DNA of 64,000 nt. Origin: CAVTJL01 sp963828215. GTDB lineage: Bacteria > Pseudomonadota > Alphaproteobacteria > Geminicoccales > Geminicoccaceae. Position numbers and translations under genes: made by a program. The stretch's first letter is position 1; each line of letters begins with the position of its first letter. This document shows, piece by piece, positions 26,299 through 34,353 of the stretch. The DNA lies in the NCBI GenBank assembly GCA_963828215.1, contig CAWHFO010000042.1, positions 266,613 to 330,612 on the forward strand, written 5' to 3'. The notes beneath the pieces were generated by a model. That model did no database searches, was not told where the DNA came from, and saw nothing but the letters and a program-made list of their open reading frames with translations.

Positions 26299-27828
26299 CT
26301 AGAGACCGCCGCCGCCCATCAGGTCCTTGACCTTCTTGGCCGCGTCGTCGGCGGCCTCGGTCGACCGTCATCGTTCCGGTCAGGGCATTCTGCAGCATGT
26401 CCGGGCACGATGATGTTCATGATCTCGGGCGATTGCGGGAGCGCCGGGAACGGGATGCCGTAGGGCAGCATCGAGGTCGTGACGTCGAGGAACTTGATGC
26501 TGTCCAGGCGCTCCTTCATCCACTTGGTCTTGAAGCCGTTGAGGTTGCCCGGGTTCGAGCCGGCCTAGGCCATCTTCAGCGACCATTCGGGGCTCGTCCA
26601 GAAGCAGATGAGGGCCTTGGCGGCCGCCTCGTCCACCTTGCCGCCCTCGACATATTCGGGCTTGAGGATGTGGATGTTGGAGCCGCCGAAGACCACCGCG
26701 CGCTTGCCGTCCGGCCCGGTCGGGATCAGGCCGTAGCGCATGTTGTCGATGACGGTCTGCGCCTTTTCCTTGTCGGCGCCCGTGGCCTTCTTCTGCAGGT
26801 CGAGCATGACGTTGTAGTCGGACGGATGCGAGATCATCATGCCGAGCTGGCCGGCGAGGAACAGGGCTGGTTGTCGGCCTGCTGGTTGGTCAGGGCCGAG
26901 ACCGGCACCGACTTGTCGCGGACATACATGTCGTAGGAGGCCTGCAGCGCCGCCTTGCTGGCCGTCTTGTCGAGCTCGATCTTCTGGTAGGTCGGGCTTG
27001 GGCTCGGCTTCGTCGAAGACGCCGCCGCCATAGGCCCAGAGCTGCGGCATGAAGCGGTAGGGCGTGTTGCCGGCGTTCTTGCGGGCCACCAGGCCGTAGC
27101 CGGCGATGCCGAGCTTGTCGTGGATCTGCTTGGAGTAGCTGACGACGTCGTCCCAGGTCGCCGGCGGCTGGTCCGGATCGAGCCCGGCGCGCTTGAAGAT
27201 GTCGGCGTTCCAGATGAACGCCATCGTCTCGTTGTTGGTCGGGATGCCGTAGGTCATGCCGTTCCAGGTCACGGCCTTCATGGCGCCGGGCCAGAAATCC
27301 TCGGTCGAATAGCCGACATCCTCGGGCTTCAGCGGCTGCAGGTAGCCCTTGGCGGCGAACTCGGTGCCGCCAGAGGATCTGCAGGCGGACGACCATCGGC
27401 GCGGCATTGCCGAGCAGCGCCGTGCGGAACTTGTCGAGCAGGTCGTTATAGTTGAGAGCCTGCTTCTCGAGCGTGATGTTCGGGTAGGTCTTCGCGAAGG
27501 CCGCCCAGAACTGCGCGTCGATGTCGAAATCGATCTGCGGCGAGGCCTGATTGGGCCCGACCCACCAGTAGGTGAGCCTGCCCTTGTAGTCCAGCGGCAC
27601 CACCTTCGCGCACTCGGCCGCCGTGTCGACCTCGAGCGTGCCGGCGATGCTCTTGATGTAGCTGGGCGTCCAGGTGGCGGCATCGACCCCGGTCTTCTCG
27701 GACGCGAGGGCACGCCCGAGGCCGGGCAGGCCGGCGGCCAGGAGGCCGGCCCCGGCCGAGTAGCCGAGCAGCTGCCGGCGCCCGATGCGATGGGACAGGA
27801 GGTCGCCTCGACCGGATCGTCTCGTCAT
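26299..27828 (-). pseudogene. Sugar ABC transporter substrate-binding protein, frameshifted
   Basis: Starts MTRRSGRGDLLSHRIGRRQL with a Tat-like RRQLLGYSAGAGLLAAG signal. The family-1 binding-protein body includes NITLEKQALNYNDLLDKFRT, YGIPTNNETMAFIWNADIFK and NTPYRFMPQLWAYGGGVF. Breaks occur near 27370, 27000, 26870, 26400 and 26345. An in-frame TAG near 26566 interrupts SLKMA-AGSNPGNLNGFKTK; this is a base substitution, not an indel. The last residues read AADDAAKKVKDLMGGGG before TAG at 26299-26301. First gene of the importer operon, preceded by a promoter-like sequence at 27878-27907. Confidence 0.8.
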
Positions 27829-27842
27829 AGCCTTCCCTCCCG

Positions 27843-27858
27843 ATCCAATTGCTTGGAT
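27843..27858. promoter_or_regulatory. Palindrome between promoter and importer start
   Basis: ATCCAATTGCTTGGAT, perfect 6-base arms ATCCAA/TTGGAT around TTGC, 15 bases ahead of the binding-protein start codon. It is placed as an operator would be. No regulator gene for this cluster is seen in the window. Confidence 0.4.
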
Positions 27859-27877
27859 AGAGTTGATCTTGGTGAAA

Positions 27878-27907
27878 ACCCTAGGTCCGTGGCGAGAGGA
27901 GTGTCAA
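27878..27907 (-). promoter_or_regulatory. Promoter-like sequence of the sugar importer operon
   Basis: On the minus strand TTGACA (27907-27902) is followed after 18 bases by TAGGGT (27883-27878), 50 bases ahead of the start codon of the binding-protein gene. Confidence 0.4.
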
Positions 27908-28133
27908 GGGCCGCGGCCAGCCCGCCGGCGGCCTCGTCGAGGTGACCGTCGGTGTGCCGGAGGCCGCGTGTCTGCGCGGCCGAGAATGCCGCCCGGGTCA
28001 TCGAGCTCAATAGGCAACGCCGCCGCCGAGCGACTATCTTGCGGCGCTTCGCAGGGCCCTCATCGGGGCCGGTCGCCGCCGGCGGCGCTGTTGGACGAGC
28101 CGATCGGCGACGCCTGCTCCGGCCCAGGCGAGG
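27908..28133. other. Intergenic sequence before the fluoride island
   Basis: No gene seen. Together with the promoter and palindrome just left of it, this makes about 300 bases between the importer operon (minus strand) and the end of the first DUF190 gene (minus strand). Confidence 0.3.
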
Positions 28134-28478
28134 TCAGCGGTCCGGGGACCGGGGCCTCTGGGCGACCACCTGGGCCTTCTCCAGGGTAGCGAGGCCGCTC
28201 GACATCATCGCCTCCAGGGCCGGCAGGAGACCCAGGACCTTCTCCCGGCTGTCGACGATCTCGACGACGACGGGCAGGTCCATCGAGAGGCGGAGGATCT
28301 TCGCGGTGTGCAGGTGGCTCGAATGGCCGAAGCCCATCACGCCGCGGACGACGGTGGCACCCGCCAGATGCGCCTCCCGCGCCTTGAGGACGATCGCCTC
28401 GTAGAGCGGCCGGCCGCCATGGCGATCGCCCTCGCCGATGAAGATTTGCAGGAGGACCGCGTCCTCGACGAGTGGCAT
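28134..28478 (-). CDS. DUF190-family protein, fluoride-associated
   Basis: 114 residues from the ATG at 28478 (MPLVEDAVLLQIFIGEGDRH), with GGGAGG 9 bases upstream. The family pattern is clear: IFIGEGDRHGGRPLYEAIVL, AGATVVRGVMGFG, LRLSMDLPVVVEIVDS. DUF190 proteins have a PII-like ferredoxin fold and are often encoded next to the fluoride channel gene crcB. A fluoride riboswitch lies 112 bases upstream on the same strand (28590-28642). A second, divergent DUF190 gene ends the large operon at 36736-37056. Exact role unknown; a regulatory partner of fluoride export is plausible. Confidence 0.92.
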   Translation of the reverse strand: MPLVEDAVLLQIFIGEGDRHGGRPLYEAIVLKAREAHLAGATVVRGVMGFGHSSHLHTAKILRLSMDLPVVVEIVDSREKVLGLLPALEAMMSSGLATLEKAQVVAQRPRSPDR

Positions 28479-28589
28479 GGCGAAGCCTCCCTCAGAGGTG
28501 ACGGCCTCGGGCCGACACCGGCGGGATCGACGCTCGCCCGGACGCTCACGCGGGCCTGGCGGGCATCGGGACCCTGCCACGGTCGAGGC

Positions 28590-28642
28590 CACGAGGAGTC
28601 ATCAGCCAAGGAGGCGGTTTCGGGGGAACTCCATCCCCATCG
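28590..28642 (-). promoter_or_regulatory. Fluoride riboswitch 1 (crcB motif)
   Basis: Read on the minus strand: GGGGATGGAGTTCCCC, then AAACCGCC and GGCTGATGACTCCTC, the three conserved blocks of the fluoride aptamer; GGAGT pairs with ACTCC. It precedes the DUF190 gene. A possible promoter lies just upstream (TTGATT at 28676-28671, 17-base spacer, GAAGAT at 28653-28648). Confidence 0.9.
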
Positions 28643-28728
28643 CCCGCATCTTCGCGCCGCGGACGCCGCGAATCAACAGCGACGGCGGACCCTGGCACGA
28701 CGGATCGGGCGTCGGCCCGGTCTGCTTG

Positions 28729-28757
28729 TTGACAGCACGCGAATGGCATCCTAAGTA
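28729..28757 (+). promoter_or_regulatory. Promoter of the fluoride-regulated membrane-complex operon
   Basis: Perfect TTGACA at 28729-28734, 17-base spacer, TAAGTA at 28752-28757. The predicted start of transcription falls at the first bases of riboswitch 2. The CCTAAGT block is shared with the sequence before riboswitch 3. Confidence 0.65.
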
Positions 28758-28765
28758 CTTTTCCG

Positions 28766-28816
28766 CTCGGGCGATGGAGTTCGCCTTGTAACCGCCCTCG
28801 GGGCTGATGACTCCTC
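28766..28816 (+). promoter_or_regulatory. Fluoride riboswitch 2 (crcB motif)
   Basis: GGGCGATGGAGTTCGCC, TAACCGCC and GGGCTGATGACTCCT match the fluoride aptamer consensus. P1 is GGAGT (28776-28780) with ACTCC (28810-28814). Downstream, TCCTC (28812-28816) can instead pair with GAGGA (28836-28840) of the Shine-Dalgarno, extended by the hairpin GTTCC/GGAAC (28820-28833). The two pairings exclude each other, so fluoride binding should free the ribosome site. This is an ON switch at translation. Confidence 0.93.
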
Positions 28817-28846
28817 TTCGTTCCATCAGGAACAGGAGGATTTGCA

Positions 28847-28942
28847 ATGCCGGCCCCGACCCGAGAGCCCCCCGTCGAGTTCCCTTGTGCCGGCCGGAAA
28901 GGGCCGGGGCAGAGCCGCGCTCGTCGGGGCCGGGCATGGTGA
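28847..28942 (+). CDS. 31-codon leader ORF after riboswitch 2
   Basis: ATG at 28847 follows a very strong ribosome site (AGGAGGA at 28834-28840, 6-base spacing). It reads MPAPTREPPVEFPCAGRKGP and ends TGA at 28940-28942, overlapping the start of the NuoH-like gene (ATGGTGA). The peptide itself is unremarkable. Its position suggests that the riboswitch controls this ORF and that the downstream gene is translated by coupling. It is too short to prove as a gene. Confidence 0.45.
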   Translation: MPAPTREPPVEFPCAGRKGPGQSRARRGRAW

Positions 28943-29886
28943 GCGCCCGCGACGTCGTCCTTCAGTTTGCCCAGGTCCTGGCCGTCCTCCTGCTGTCGCC
29001 GCTGATCCAGGGGCTGATCCTGCAGTGGGAGGAGCGCGCGCAGCGCGGCCGCGGGCCCGGCATCTTCCAGCCTTACCGCGACCTCTGGAAGCTCTTCCAC
29101 AAAGAGCTCGTGGTGCCGGAGACGGCCACCTGGATCTACTGGTGCGCGCCGGTCGTGGCGTTCACGGCCATGCTGACCGTGCCGATCCTGATTCCTGTGC
29201 TGACCAACTATCCCCTGCCGCTCTCGGACATGGGCGACATCCTGGGCGGCGGGCTGATCCTCACGCTGGGCTCCTTCATGATCGTGCTGGCCGGCCTCGA
29301 CAGCGCCAGCGCCTATGGCGGGATCGGCTCGAGCCGCGCCGTGATGCTGGGCATCCTCGCCGAGCCGACACTGATCCTGGTCTTCGTCGGCATCACGCTT
29401 CTCGCCAAGGCGATGCTGCCCTTCGTCGTCAATCATCTGCTGGTCGGCAGCTGGTCCGTCTACTGGAGCCCGACGCACCTTTTCCTGGTCGCGTCCTTTT
29501 TCGTCCTCCTCCTTGTCGAGACCGACAGGCTGCCCATTCATTCGAGCACGCATATCGAGGTCTACATGATCGAGGAGGCCCGGATTCTCGAATATTCGGG
29601 GCCTCTGCTCGCACTCCTCAAGTGGGCGTCGATGATGAAGCAGTTCATTCTCTACACCATCTTCTGCAACGTTCTGACGATGCCCTGGGGACTCTCTGCC
29701 GAGGGCACGGCGGTCGGCGCTCTGGGTGCCACCCTCGCGCTCATCGTCCGCTTCTCCCTCGTCGGTGCTGCCGTCGTCGTCGTCGAGACGGTGCAGTCGC
29801 GGCTCCGCTTCTATCGCTACCAGGAGCCGCTCGCCGCCTCGTTCATGCTGGCGGTCCTCGCCATCATCGGCACGCAGGTGGGCTAG
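28936..29886 (+). CDS. HyfC/NuoH-like membrane subunit
   Basis: 316 residues with about eight membrane segments, homologous to the NuoH/HyfC subunit that links the hydrophilic and membrane parts of complex I and group 4 hydrogenases. Hallmarks: GIFQPYRDLWKLFHKELVVP near the N-terminus, the acidic loop LLVETDRLPIHSSTHIEVYM and EEARILEYSGPLLALLKW, where the quinone-side glutamates of the family lie. First gene of a seven- or eight-gene operon under riboswitch 2. It overlaps the leader ORF and is followed two bases later by the HyfE-like gene. No own ribosome site is obvious, consistent with coupling. Confidence 0.92.
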   Translation: MVSARDVVLQFAQVLAVLLLSPLIQGLILQWEERAQRGRGPGIFQPYRDLWKLFHKELVVPETATWIYWCAPVVAFTAMLTVPILIPVLTNYPLPLSDMGDILGGGLILTLGSFMIVLAGLDSASAYGGIGSSRAVMLGILAEPTLILVFVGITLLAKAMLPFVVNHLLVGSWSVYWSPTHLFLVASFFVLLLVETDRLPIHSSTHIEVYMIEEARILEYSGPLLALLKWASMMKQFILYTIFCNVLTMPWGLSAEGTAVGALGATLALIVRFSLVGAAVVVVETVQSRLRFYRYQEPLAASFMLAVLAIIGTQVG

Positions 29887-29888
29887 CC

Positions 29889-30569
29889 ATGCTCGTCCAG
29901 CACCTCGACCCGCTCGCCACCTCGATCTTCAGCCTGATGGCGATCGCGGCTCTGCTGCTCGTCTTCGTGATGCTGGGGTCACGCTGGCTCAGCCACTATC
30001 TCTATGCTTTCGCGGCCCAGTCCTGGGCCATCGCCGGGCTGTCGACGGCGATCGGCTACTATGGCGGCTATCCCGAGCTCTATCTCGTCGCCATCCTGAC
30101 CGTGCTCTTCCGCGGCCTCCTTCTGCCCTACCTCGTCTGGCGGATCATCCGCCGCCACGAGGTCGACCGCGAGGTGCACGTCATCCTCCAGCCGAGCTCG
30201 AGCCTGGTGATCGGCGCCCTGGCCGTGATCTTCGCCCTGGGCGTCGCCTACCGCATCGGCACGAGCCTCCATCTCCTCGGCACGGTCGCCGTCCTCGCCC
30301 TCACCGTCATGCTCTCCCTGAAGCTGATCGGGTTCCTGATGCTGGCGGTGCGCCACGAGGCGCTGAGCCAGATCCTGGGCCTGCTGATCCTCGAGAACGG
30401 CATCTTCCTCGGTGCCCAGATCCTGGTGCCGGGCATGCCGCTCCTGATCGAGACTGTGCTGCTCTTCGACCTGCTGGTCGCGGTGGCCTGCTTCGCGGTC
30501 CTCATCGGCTATCTCGTGACCCATGTCGGCAGCACGAGCACGCTCGAGCTCAAGCGGCTGGTGGGGTGA
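29889..30569 (+). CDS. HyfE/NuoK-like membrane subunit
   Basis: 226 residues, almost entirely membrane-spanning, related to HyfE of formate hydrogenlyase-type complexes and in its C-terminal half to NuoK. It reads LSHYLYAFAAQSWAIAGLST, then LILENGIFLGAQILVPGMPL (NuoK-like ENG motif with the membrane glutamate). Start ATG at 29889, two bases after the previous stop; the next gene starts one base after its own stop. It would form part of the ion-translocating arm. Confidence 0.9.
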   Translation: MLVQHLDPLATSIFSLMAIAALLLVFVMLGSRWLSHYLYAFAAQSWAIAGLSTAIGYYGGYPELYLVAILTVLFRGLLLPYLVWRIIRRHEVDREVHVILQPSSSLVIGALAVIFALGVAYRIGTSLHLLGTVAVLALTVMLSLKLIGFLMLAVRHEALSQILGLLILENGIFLGAQILVPGMPLLIETVLLFDLLVAVACFAVLIGYLVTHVGSTSTLELKRLVG

Positions 30570-30570
30570 G

Positions 30571-32034
30571 ATGACCGGCGCCCTCCTTCTCGTCATAGTG
30601 CTCGCGCCTGTTGTCGCCATCGTGGCCTGCGTGACGTCCGGGCGGCGGCGGGTCGCCGAGATGGCGAACCTGCTGGCGAGCGCCGCCGTCCTCGCGGCCG
30701 CGCTGGCTCTTCCTTTCCGCGTGCACGCGGCACCTGAGCTCTTCTGGCAGGGCTACGTCATCGCCGATGCCGCCGGGGCCTGGGTCGTGCTGTGCACCGC
30801 CATCGTCTACTTCCTCGCCTCGATCTACGCCGTCGGCTACATGCGCATGCTCGGCGAGAACGAGCGGCTGCCGCGCTTCTATGCGCTCTTCGCCGGCTTC
30901 GCCCTGACGACGCTCGCGGCCCCCCTCATGAACAGCGTCGGCCTCTACTGGATCGCGATCGAGCTCACGACGCTGGTGAGCACCTTCCTCGTGGCCTTCG
31001 AGCGCGAGGCCGAGGCGATGGAGGCGGCCTGGAAGTACATCATGCTCGTCTCGGCCGGCATCAGCCTGGCGCTGCTCGGCACGGTCGTCTTCTATTGGGG
31101 TGGCAGCTTCGTGCTGGGGCCCACCTACATGATGACTTGGCAGGTCCTGCGCGACGTGGCGCCCAAGATCAACCCGCTGATCCTGCTGGCGGGCTTTCTG
31201 CTGGTGCTGGTCGGCTACGGCACCAAGGTGGGGCTGGCGCCGATGCACACCTGGCTGCCGGACGCGCACAGCGAGAGCCCGGCCCCGGTCTCGGCGATGC
31301 TCTCTGGCGCCCTCCTCAACACGGCCATGATCGGCATCGCCCGCTTCCTCGGCATCCTCGAGGCCGGCGGGGCCGGCCTGATGCCCCGGATGGCCCTCGT
31401 CGCGTTCGGCGCCCTCTCCCTCCTGGTCGCCGCCCTTTTCATCGTGCGCCAGGAGGGGATCAAGCGGCTGATGGCCTATTCGAGCGTCGAGCATATGGGC
31501 ATCGTGGCACTCGGCTTTGGCTTCGGCGGCGTCCTCGGGACCGCCGGCGCCCTCTACCACATGCTCAACCATTCCCTGAACAAGTCGCTGATGTTCTTCG
31601 GCGCCGGCACGGCGATGCGCAGCTACGGCACGAAAGACATCGGCTCCATCCGGCATGTCGGCACCTGGCTGCCCGTGCCCGGCGCCCTCTGGCTGGCCGG
31701 CGCCGTCGCGATCACGGGGGCACCGCCCTTCGGCCTCTTCCTCAGCGAGATCACCATCCTGCGGGCCGGGCTCGACCGCTATTTCGCCTGGGCCGTCGTC
31801 CTCATGGCGATCCTGCTGATCGTCATCTTCGCGGGCTTCCTCAACCACTTCCGCGGCATGTACTATAGCGGGGCCGACGTGCCGCCCCGGCCTCGAACCC
31901 GGCCCTCGGCCTGGTGCACGGCGCCCATGTGGCTGGCCCTCGTCCCGCTCCTCGTGATGGGCCTGTGGTGGCCCGAGGCGATCTGGGCCTACTTCCGGGC
32001 GATCGCGTCGAGCCTCGCCGGGGTGGCGTCATGA
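30571..32034 (+). CDS. HyfF/MrpD-like antiporter subunit
   Basis: 487 residues, about 14 membrane segments, a Proton_antipo_M protein (NuoL/M/N, MrpD). Key residues of the pump channel are present: the glutamate in YWIAIELTTLVSTFLVAF, the lysine in GYGTKVGLAPMHTWLPDAHS, and the histidine/lysine region LYHMLNHSLNKSLMFFGAG. Starts at 30571 directly after the upstream stop. It overlaps the following gene as ATGA. Likely one of two proton or sodium channels in the complex, the other being the protein at 34334-36322. Confidence 0.93.
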   Translation: MTGALLLVIVLAPVVAIVACVTSGRRRVAEMANLLASAAVLAAALALPFRVHAAPELFWQGYVIADAAGAWVVLCTAIVYFLASIYAVGYMRMLGENERLPRFYALFAGFALTTLAAPLMNSVGLYWIAIELTTLVSTFLVAFEREAEAMEAAWKYIMLVSAGISLALLGTVVFYWGGSFVLGPTYMMTWQVLRDVAPKINPLILLAGFLLVLVGYGTKVGLAPMHTWLPDAHSESPAPVSAMLSGALLNTAMIGIARFLGILEAGGAGLMPRMALVAFGALSLLVAALFIVRQEGIKRLMAYSSVEHMGIVALGFGFGGVLGTAGALYHMLNHSLNKSLMFFGAGTAMRSYGTKDIGSIRHVGTWLPVPGALWLAGAVAITGAPPFGLFLSEITILRAGLDRYFAWAVVLMAILLIVIFAGFLNHFRGMYYSGADVPPRPRTRPSAWCTAPMWLALVPLLVMGLWWPEAIWAYFRAIASSLAGVAS

Positions 32035-33545
32035 GGGTAATGCCGCGTGAGGCGACGGGCGGGCGGGCTTCCCGCGTGCCGACGGTCGGCCCCGGTGGCC
32101 TCGTCGACATGGTGCGGCAGAGTCTCGACGTCGACGGCCGAATGCAGATGGTCTATGCCTGGGCGCCTACTCCGGACGGCCTGGAGCTCCGCTACCTCGC
32201 CAGCGGCCGGCCCGGCAGCCCCTTCATCCAGTGGCGCTGCGAGGTCCAGGGCACCGTCCCCAGCGTCGCCGGGGTGAGCCCCCTGATGGGCTGGTACGAG
32301 CGCGAGGTCACGGACCTCTTCGGCATCGTGTTCGAAGGGCACCCGGAGCCGCGACGCCTCGTGCTCCACGAGGGCGCGCTAGCGTCCCTGCCGCCGCTCG
32401 ACCCCCGCTACCGGCCCGCGGACCGGCTGCGGCTCGAGCAGACCGAGGCCGAGCTGCCCGAGGCTGAAAGCCCAGAAATCCAGCGGCTGCCGTTCGGGCC
32501 GGTGCGCGCCGACGTCGTGGAGTCGGCCGAGCTCATCTTCCTCTATATCGGCGAGCACATCCTCCACTTTCATCCGCGCCTGTTCTTCAAGCATCGCGGC
32601 ATGGAGAAGCGCTTCCAGGGCCAGAGGCCGACGCAGGCCGTGATCCTGGCCGAGCGGGTCTCGGCCGTCGGCTCGGTGGCGCATGCCCTGGCCTATTGCC
32701 AGGCGCTCGAGAGCGCCGCCGACATCGAGGTCCCGCGCCGCGCCCGCTTTCTCCGCGTCCTGCTGGCCGAGCTCGAGCGGCTCTATAACCATCTCCACTA
32801 TCTCGGCCATCTGGCCGACACGACGACACTCAAGGTTGGTGCTGCCGAGGGCCTGCTGCTGGAGGAGCGCGCCAAGCAGCTCAACGGACGCCTGACCGGC
32901 AGCCGGTTCCTCCGCGGCATGCTGACCCCTGGCGGCCTGCGCCGCGACCTCGATCCCAAGCCCTGGCTGCCGGAGGCCCTGGAGGCGCTGCGCCGCGAGA
33001 TCGCGGCCTACACGAGCCGTCTCGAAGACACCTACAGCTATCTGGATCGCCTGATCACGACGGGCCCGCTCGATCGGAAGGTGGCGTTCGACCAGGGGGC
33101 CACGGGCCCCGTGGAGCGGGGCTCGGGGCTCGATCGCGACCTCCGCCGCGACCACGCCTATGCGGCCTATGGCGAGCTGCCGGTCACGGTGGCGGTCCGC
33201 ACTGCCGGCGATGCCCATGCGCGGGCCCAGGTACGCGTGGCCGAGATCGAGACGAGCATCGCCCTGGCACAACGCGTGATGCTGCTCCTTCAGGACGGGC
33301 CGATCCGCGTGCCCTGCGAGCCGCCGCCGGGGACCGAAGGGCTTGGCTGGGCGGAATCGCCCCGCGGCTCCCTCTTCTACGCGGTTCATGTCGGACGGGA
33401 CGGACACCTCGCGCGGGTAAAGATAAAATCGCCCTCCTTCTCGAACTGGCGCGTTTTCCCCTTCACCGTGCACGAAAGCAACATGATGGACTACGCCATC
33501 AACGAGGCGAGCTTCGGCCTCACCATCGCCGGCTGCGATCGGTGA
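32031..33545 (+). CDS. HyfG/NuoCD-like large subunit lacking NiFe ligands
   Basis: 504 residues: an N-terminal NuoC-like domain (LMGWYEREVTDLFGIVFEGH) followed by a NuoD/hydrogenase large-subunit domain (LFFKHRGMEKRFQGQRPTQA, LLAELERLYNHLHYLGHLAD, HESNMMDYAINEASFGLTIA). In [NiFe] hydrogenases the first CxxC lies in R-[VI]-C-G-x-C; here the stretch is ERVSAVGSVAHALAYC, with both cysteines replaced. The C-terminal DPCxxC motif is also absent. It therefore cannot hold a NiFe centre and belongs with the hydrogenase-related or complex I-like proteins. Starts at 32031, overlapping the upstream stop. Confidence 0.9.
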   Translation: MRVMPREATGGRASRVPTVGPGGLVDMVRQSLDVDGRMQMVYAWAPTPDGLELRYLASGRPGSPFIQWRCEVQGTVPSVAGVSPLMGWYEREVTDLFGIVFEGHPEPRRLVLHEGALASLPPLDPRYRPADRLRLEQTEAELPEAESPEIQRLPFGPVRADVVESAELIFLYIGEHILHFHPRLFFKHRGMEKRFQGQRPTQAVILAERVSAVGSVAHALAYCQALESAADIEVPRRARFLRVLLAELERLYNHLHYLGHLADTTTLKVGAAEGLLLEERAKQLNGRLTGSRFLRGMLTPGGLRRDLDPKPWLPEALEALRREIAAYTSRLEDTYSYLDRLITTGPLDRKVAFDQGATGPVERGSGLDRDLRRDHAYAAYGELPVTVAVRTAGDAHARAQVRVAEIETSIALAQRVMLLLQDGPIRVPCEPPPGTEGLGWAESPRGSLFYAVHVGRDGHLARVKIKSPSFSNWRVFPFTVHESNMMDYAINEASFGLTIAGCDR

Positions 33546-33552
33546 GGCGCTG

Positions 33553-34353
33553 ATGCCGATCTGGACCTGGACAGGCCTCGGAAAAGGCCAGGCGACGACC
33601 CGCTGGCCGCGGCGGCCGGAGGCGCATGGTCAGGACGGCGTCCTGGGCATGCCGCGCTATCATCCCGAGCGCTGCGACGAGGCGTGCAGCGCCTGCGCCG
33701 AGGCCTGCCCGACCGGCGCCATCGCCTGGACCAGCGAGAGCGGCGAAGCCGACTCGAGGTCGACTATGGCCGCTGCGTCGTCTGCCAGCTCTGCGTCGAG
33801 GCCTGCCCGACCGGCGCCATGGCGACCTCCGGCGACTGGGCCTTCGGGGTGTGCGAGCGCGGCGATCTCGTGTGGTCCGACTCGCCTTCGGACAACGAGA
33901 ACCGGGCGCTGCCCGAGAGCCGGCCGTTCCGCCGCAGCCTCCACATCCGCCATGTCGACGCCGGCTCGTGCAACGGCTGCGAAGTCCGAGCTCCAGGCGC
34001 TGAACAACCCCTTTTACAACATGCATCGCTTCGGGATCTTCTTCACCGCCTCGCCGCGCTTCGCCGATCTTTTGCTCGTGACGGGGCCGGTGACCTACGC
34101 CATGGCGGAGCCGCTGCGGCGGACCTACGAGGCGATGCCCGAGCCGCGCTGGGTGATGGCGGTCGGCACCTGCGCCGTGTCGGGCGGCATCGCCGAGGGC
34201 GGCTATGCCTGCGGCAGCGGCCTGGAGGGGGTCCTGCCGGTCGACGTCTATCTGCCGGGCTGCCCGCCCAACCCGGCCGCCACGATCGAGGCGCTGCTGA
34301 TGTTCCTCGGGCGGATGCCGCAGCGGGTGAGGCATGGCCGTGCCCGTGAATGA
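33553..34353 (+). CDS. Ferredoxin-NuoB fusion (HyfH/HyfI-like), frameshifted
   Basis: Starts MPIWTWTGLGKGQATTRWPR at 33553. Two 4Fe-4S sites follow: CDEACSACAEACP, and in the next frame CVVCQLCVEACPTGAM. Then comes the NuoB-like small-subunit domain with the proximal-cluster cysteines intact: SCNGCE, VGTCAVSGG and GCPPNP. Two compensating one-base breaks (missing C near 33748, extra A near 33985) take the reading out of frame and back. E. coli encodes the ferredoxin and small subunits separately; here they are fused, about 266 residues. It would pass electrons to the large subunit. Its end overlaps the next gene by 20 bases. Confidence 0.87.
   Translation: MPIWTWTGLGKGQATTRWPRRPEAHGQDGVLGMPRYHPERCDEACSACAEACPTGAIAWTSESGEADSRSTMAAASSASSASRPARPAPWRPPATGPSGCASAAISCGPTRLRTTRTGRCPRAGRSAAASTSAMSTPARATAAKSELQALNNPFYNMHRFGIFFTASPRFADLLLVTGPVTYAMAEPLRRTYEAMPEPRWVMAVGTCAVSGGIAEGGYACGSGLEGVLPVDVYLPGCPPNPAATIEALLMFLGRMPQRVRHGRARE

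Noticed and set aside
32031..33545. True [NiFe] hydrogenase (formate hydrogenlyase) large subunit
   Set aside because: Both nickel-ligand motifs are absent in the only well conserved frame, and no maturation genes (hyp) or formate dehydrogenase are nearby.
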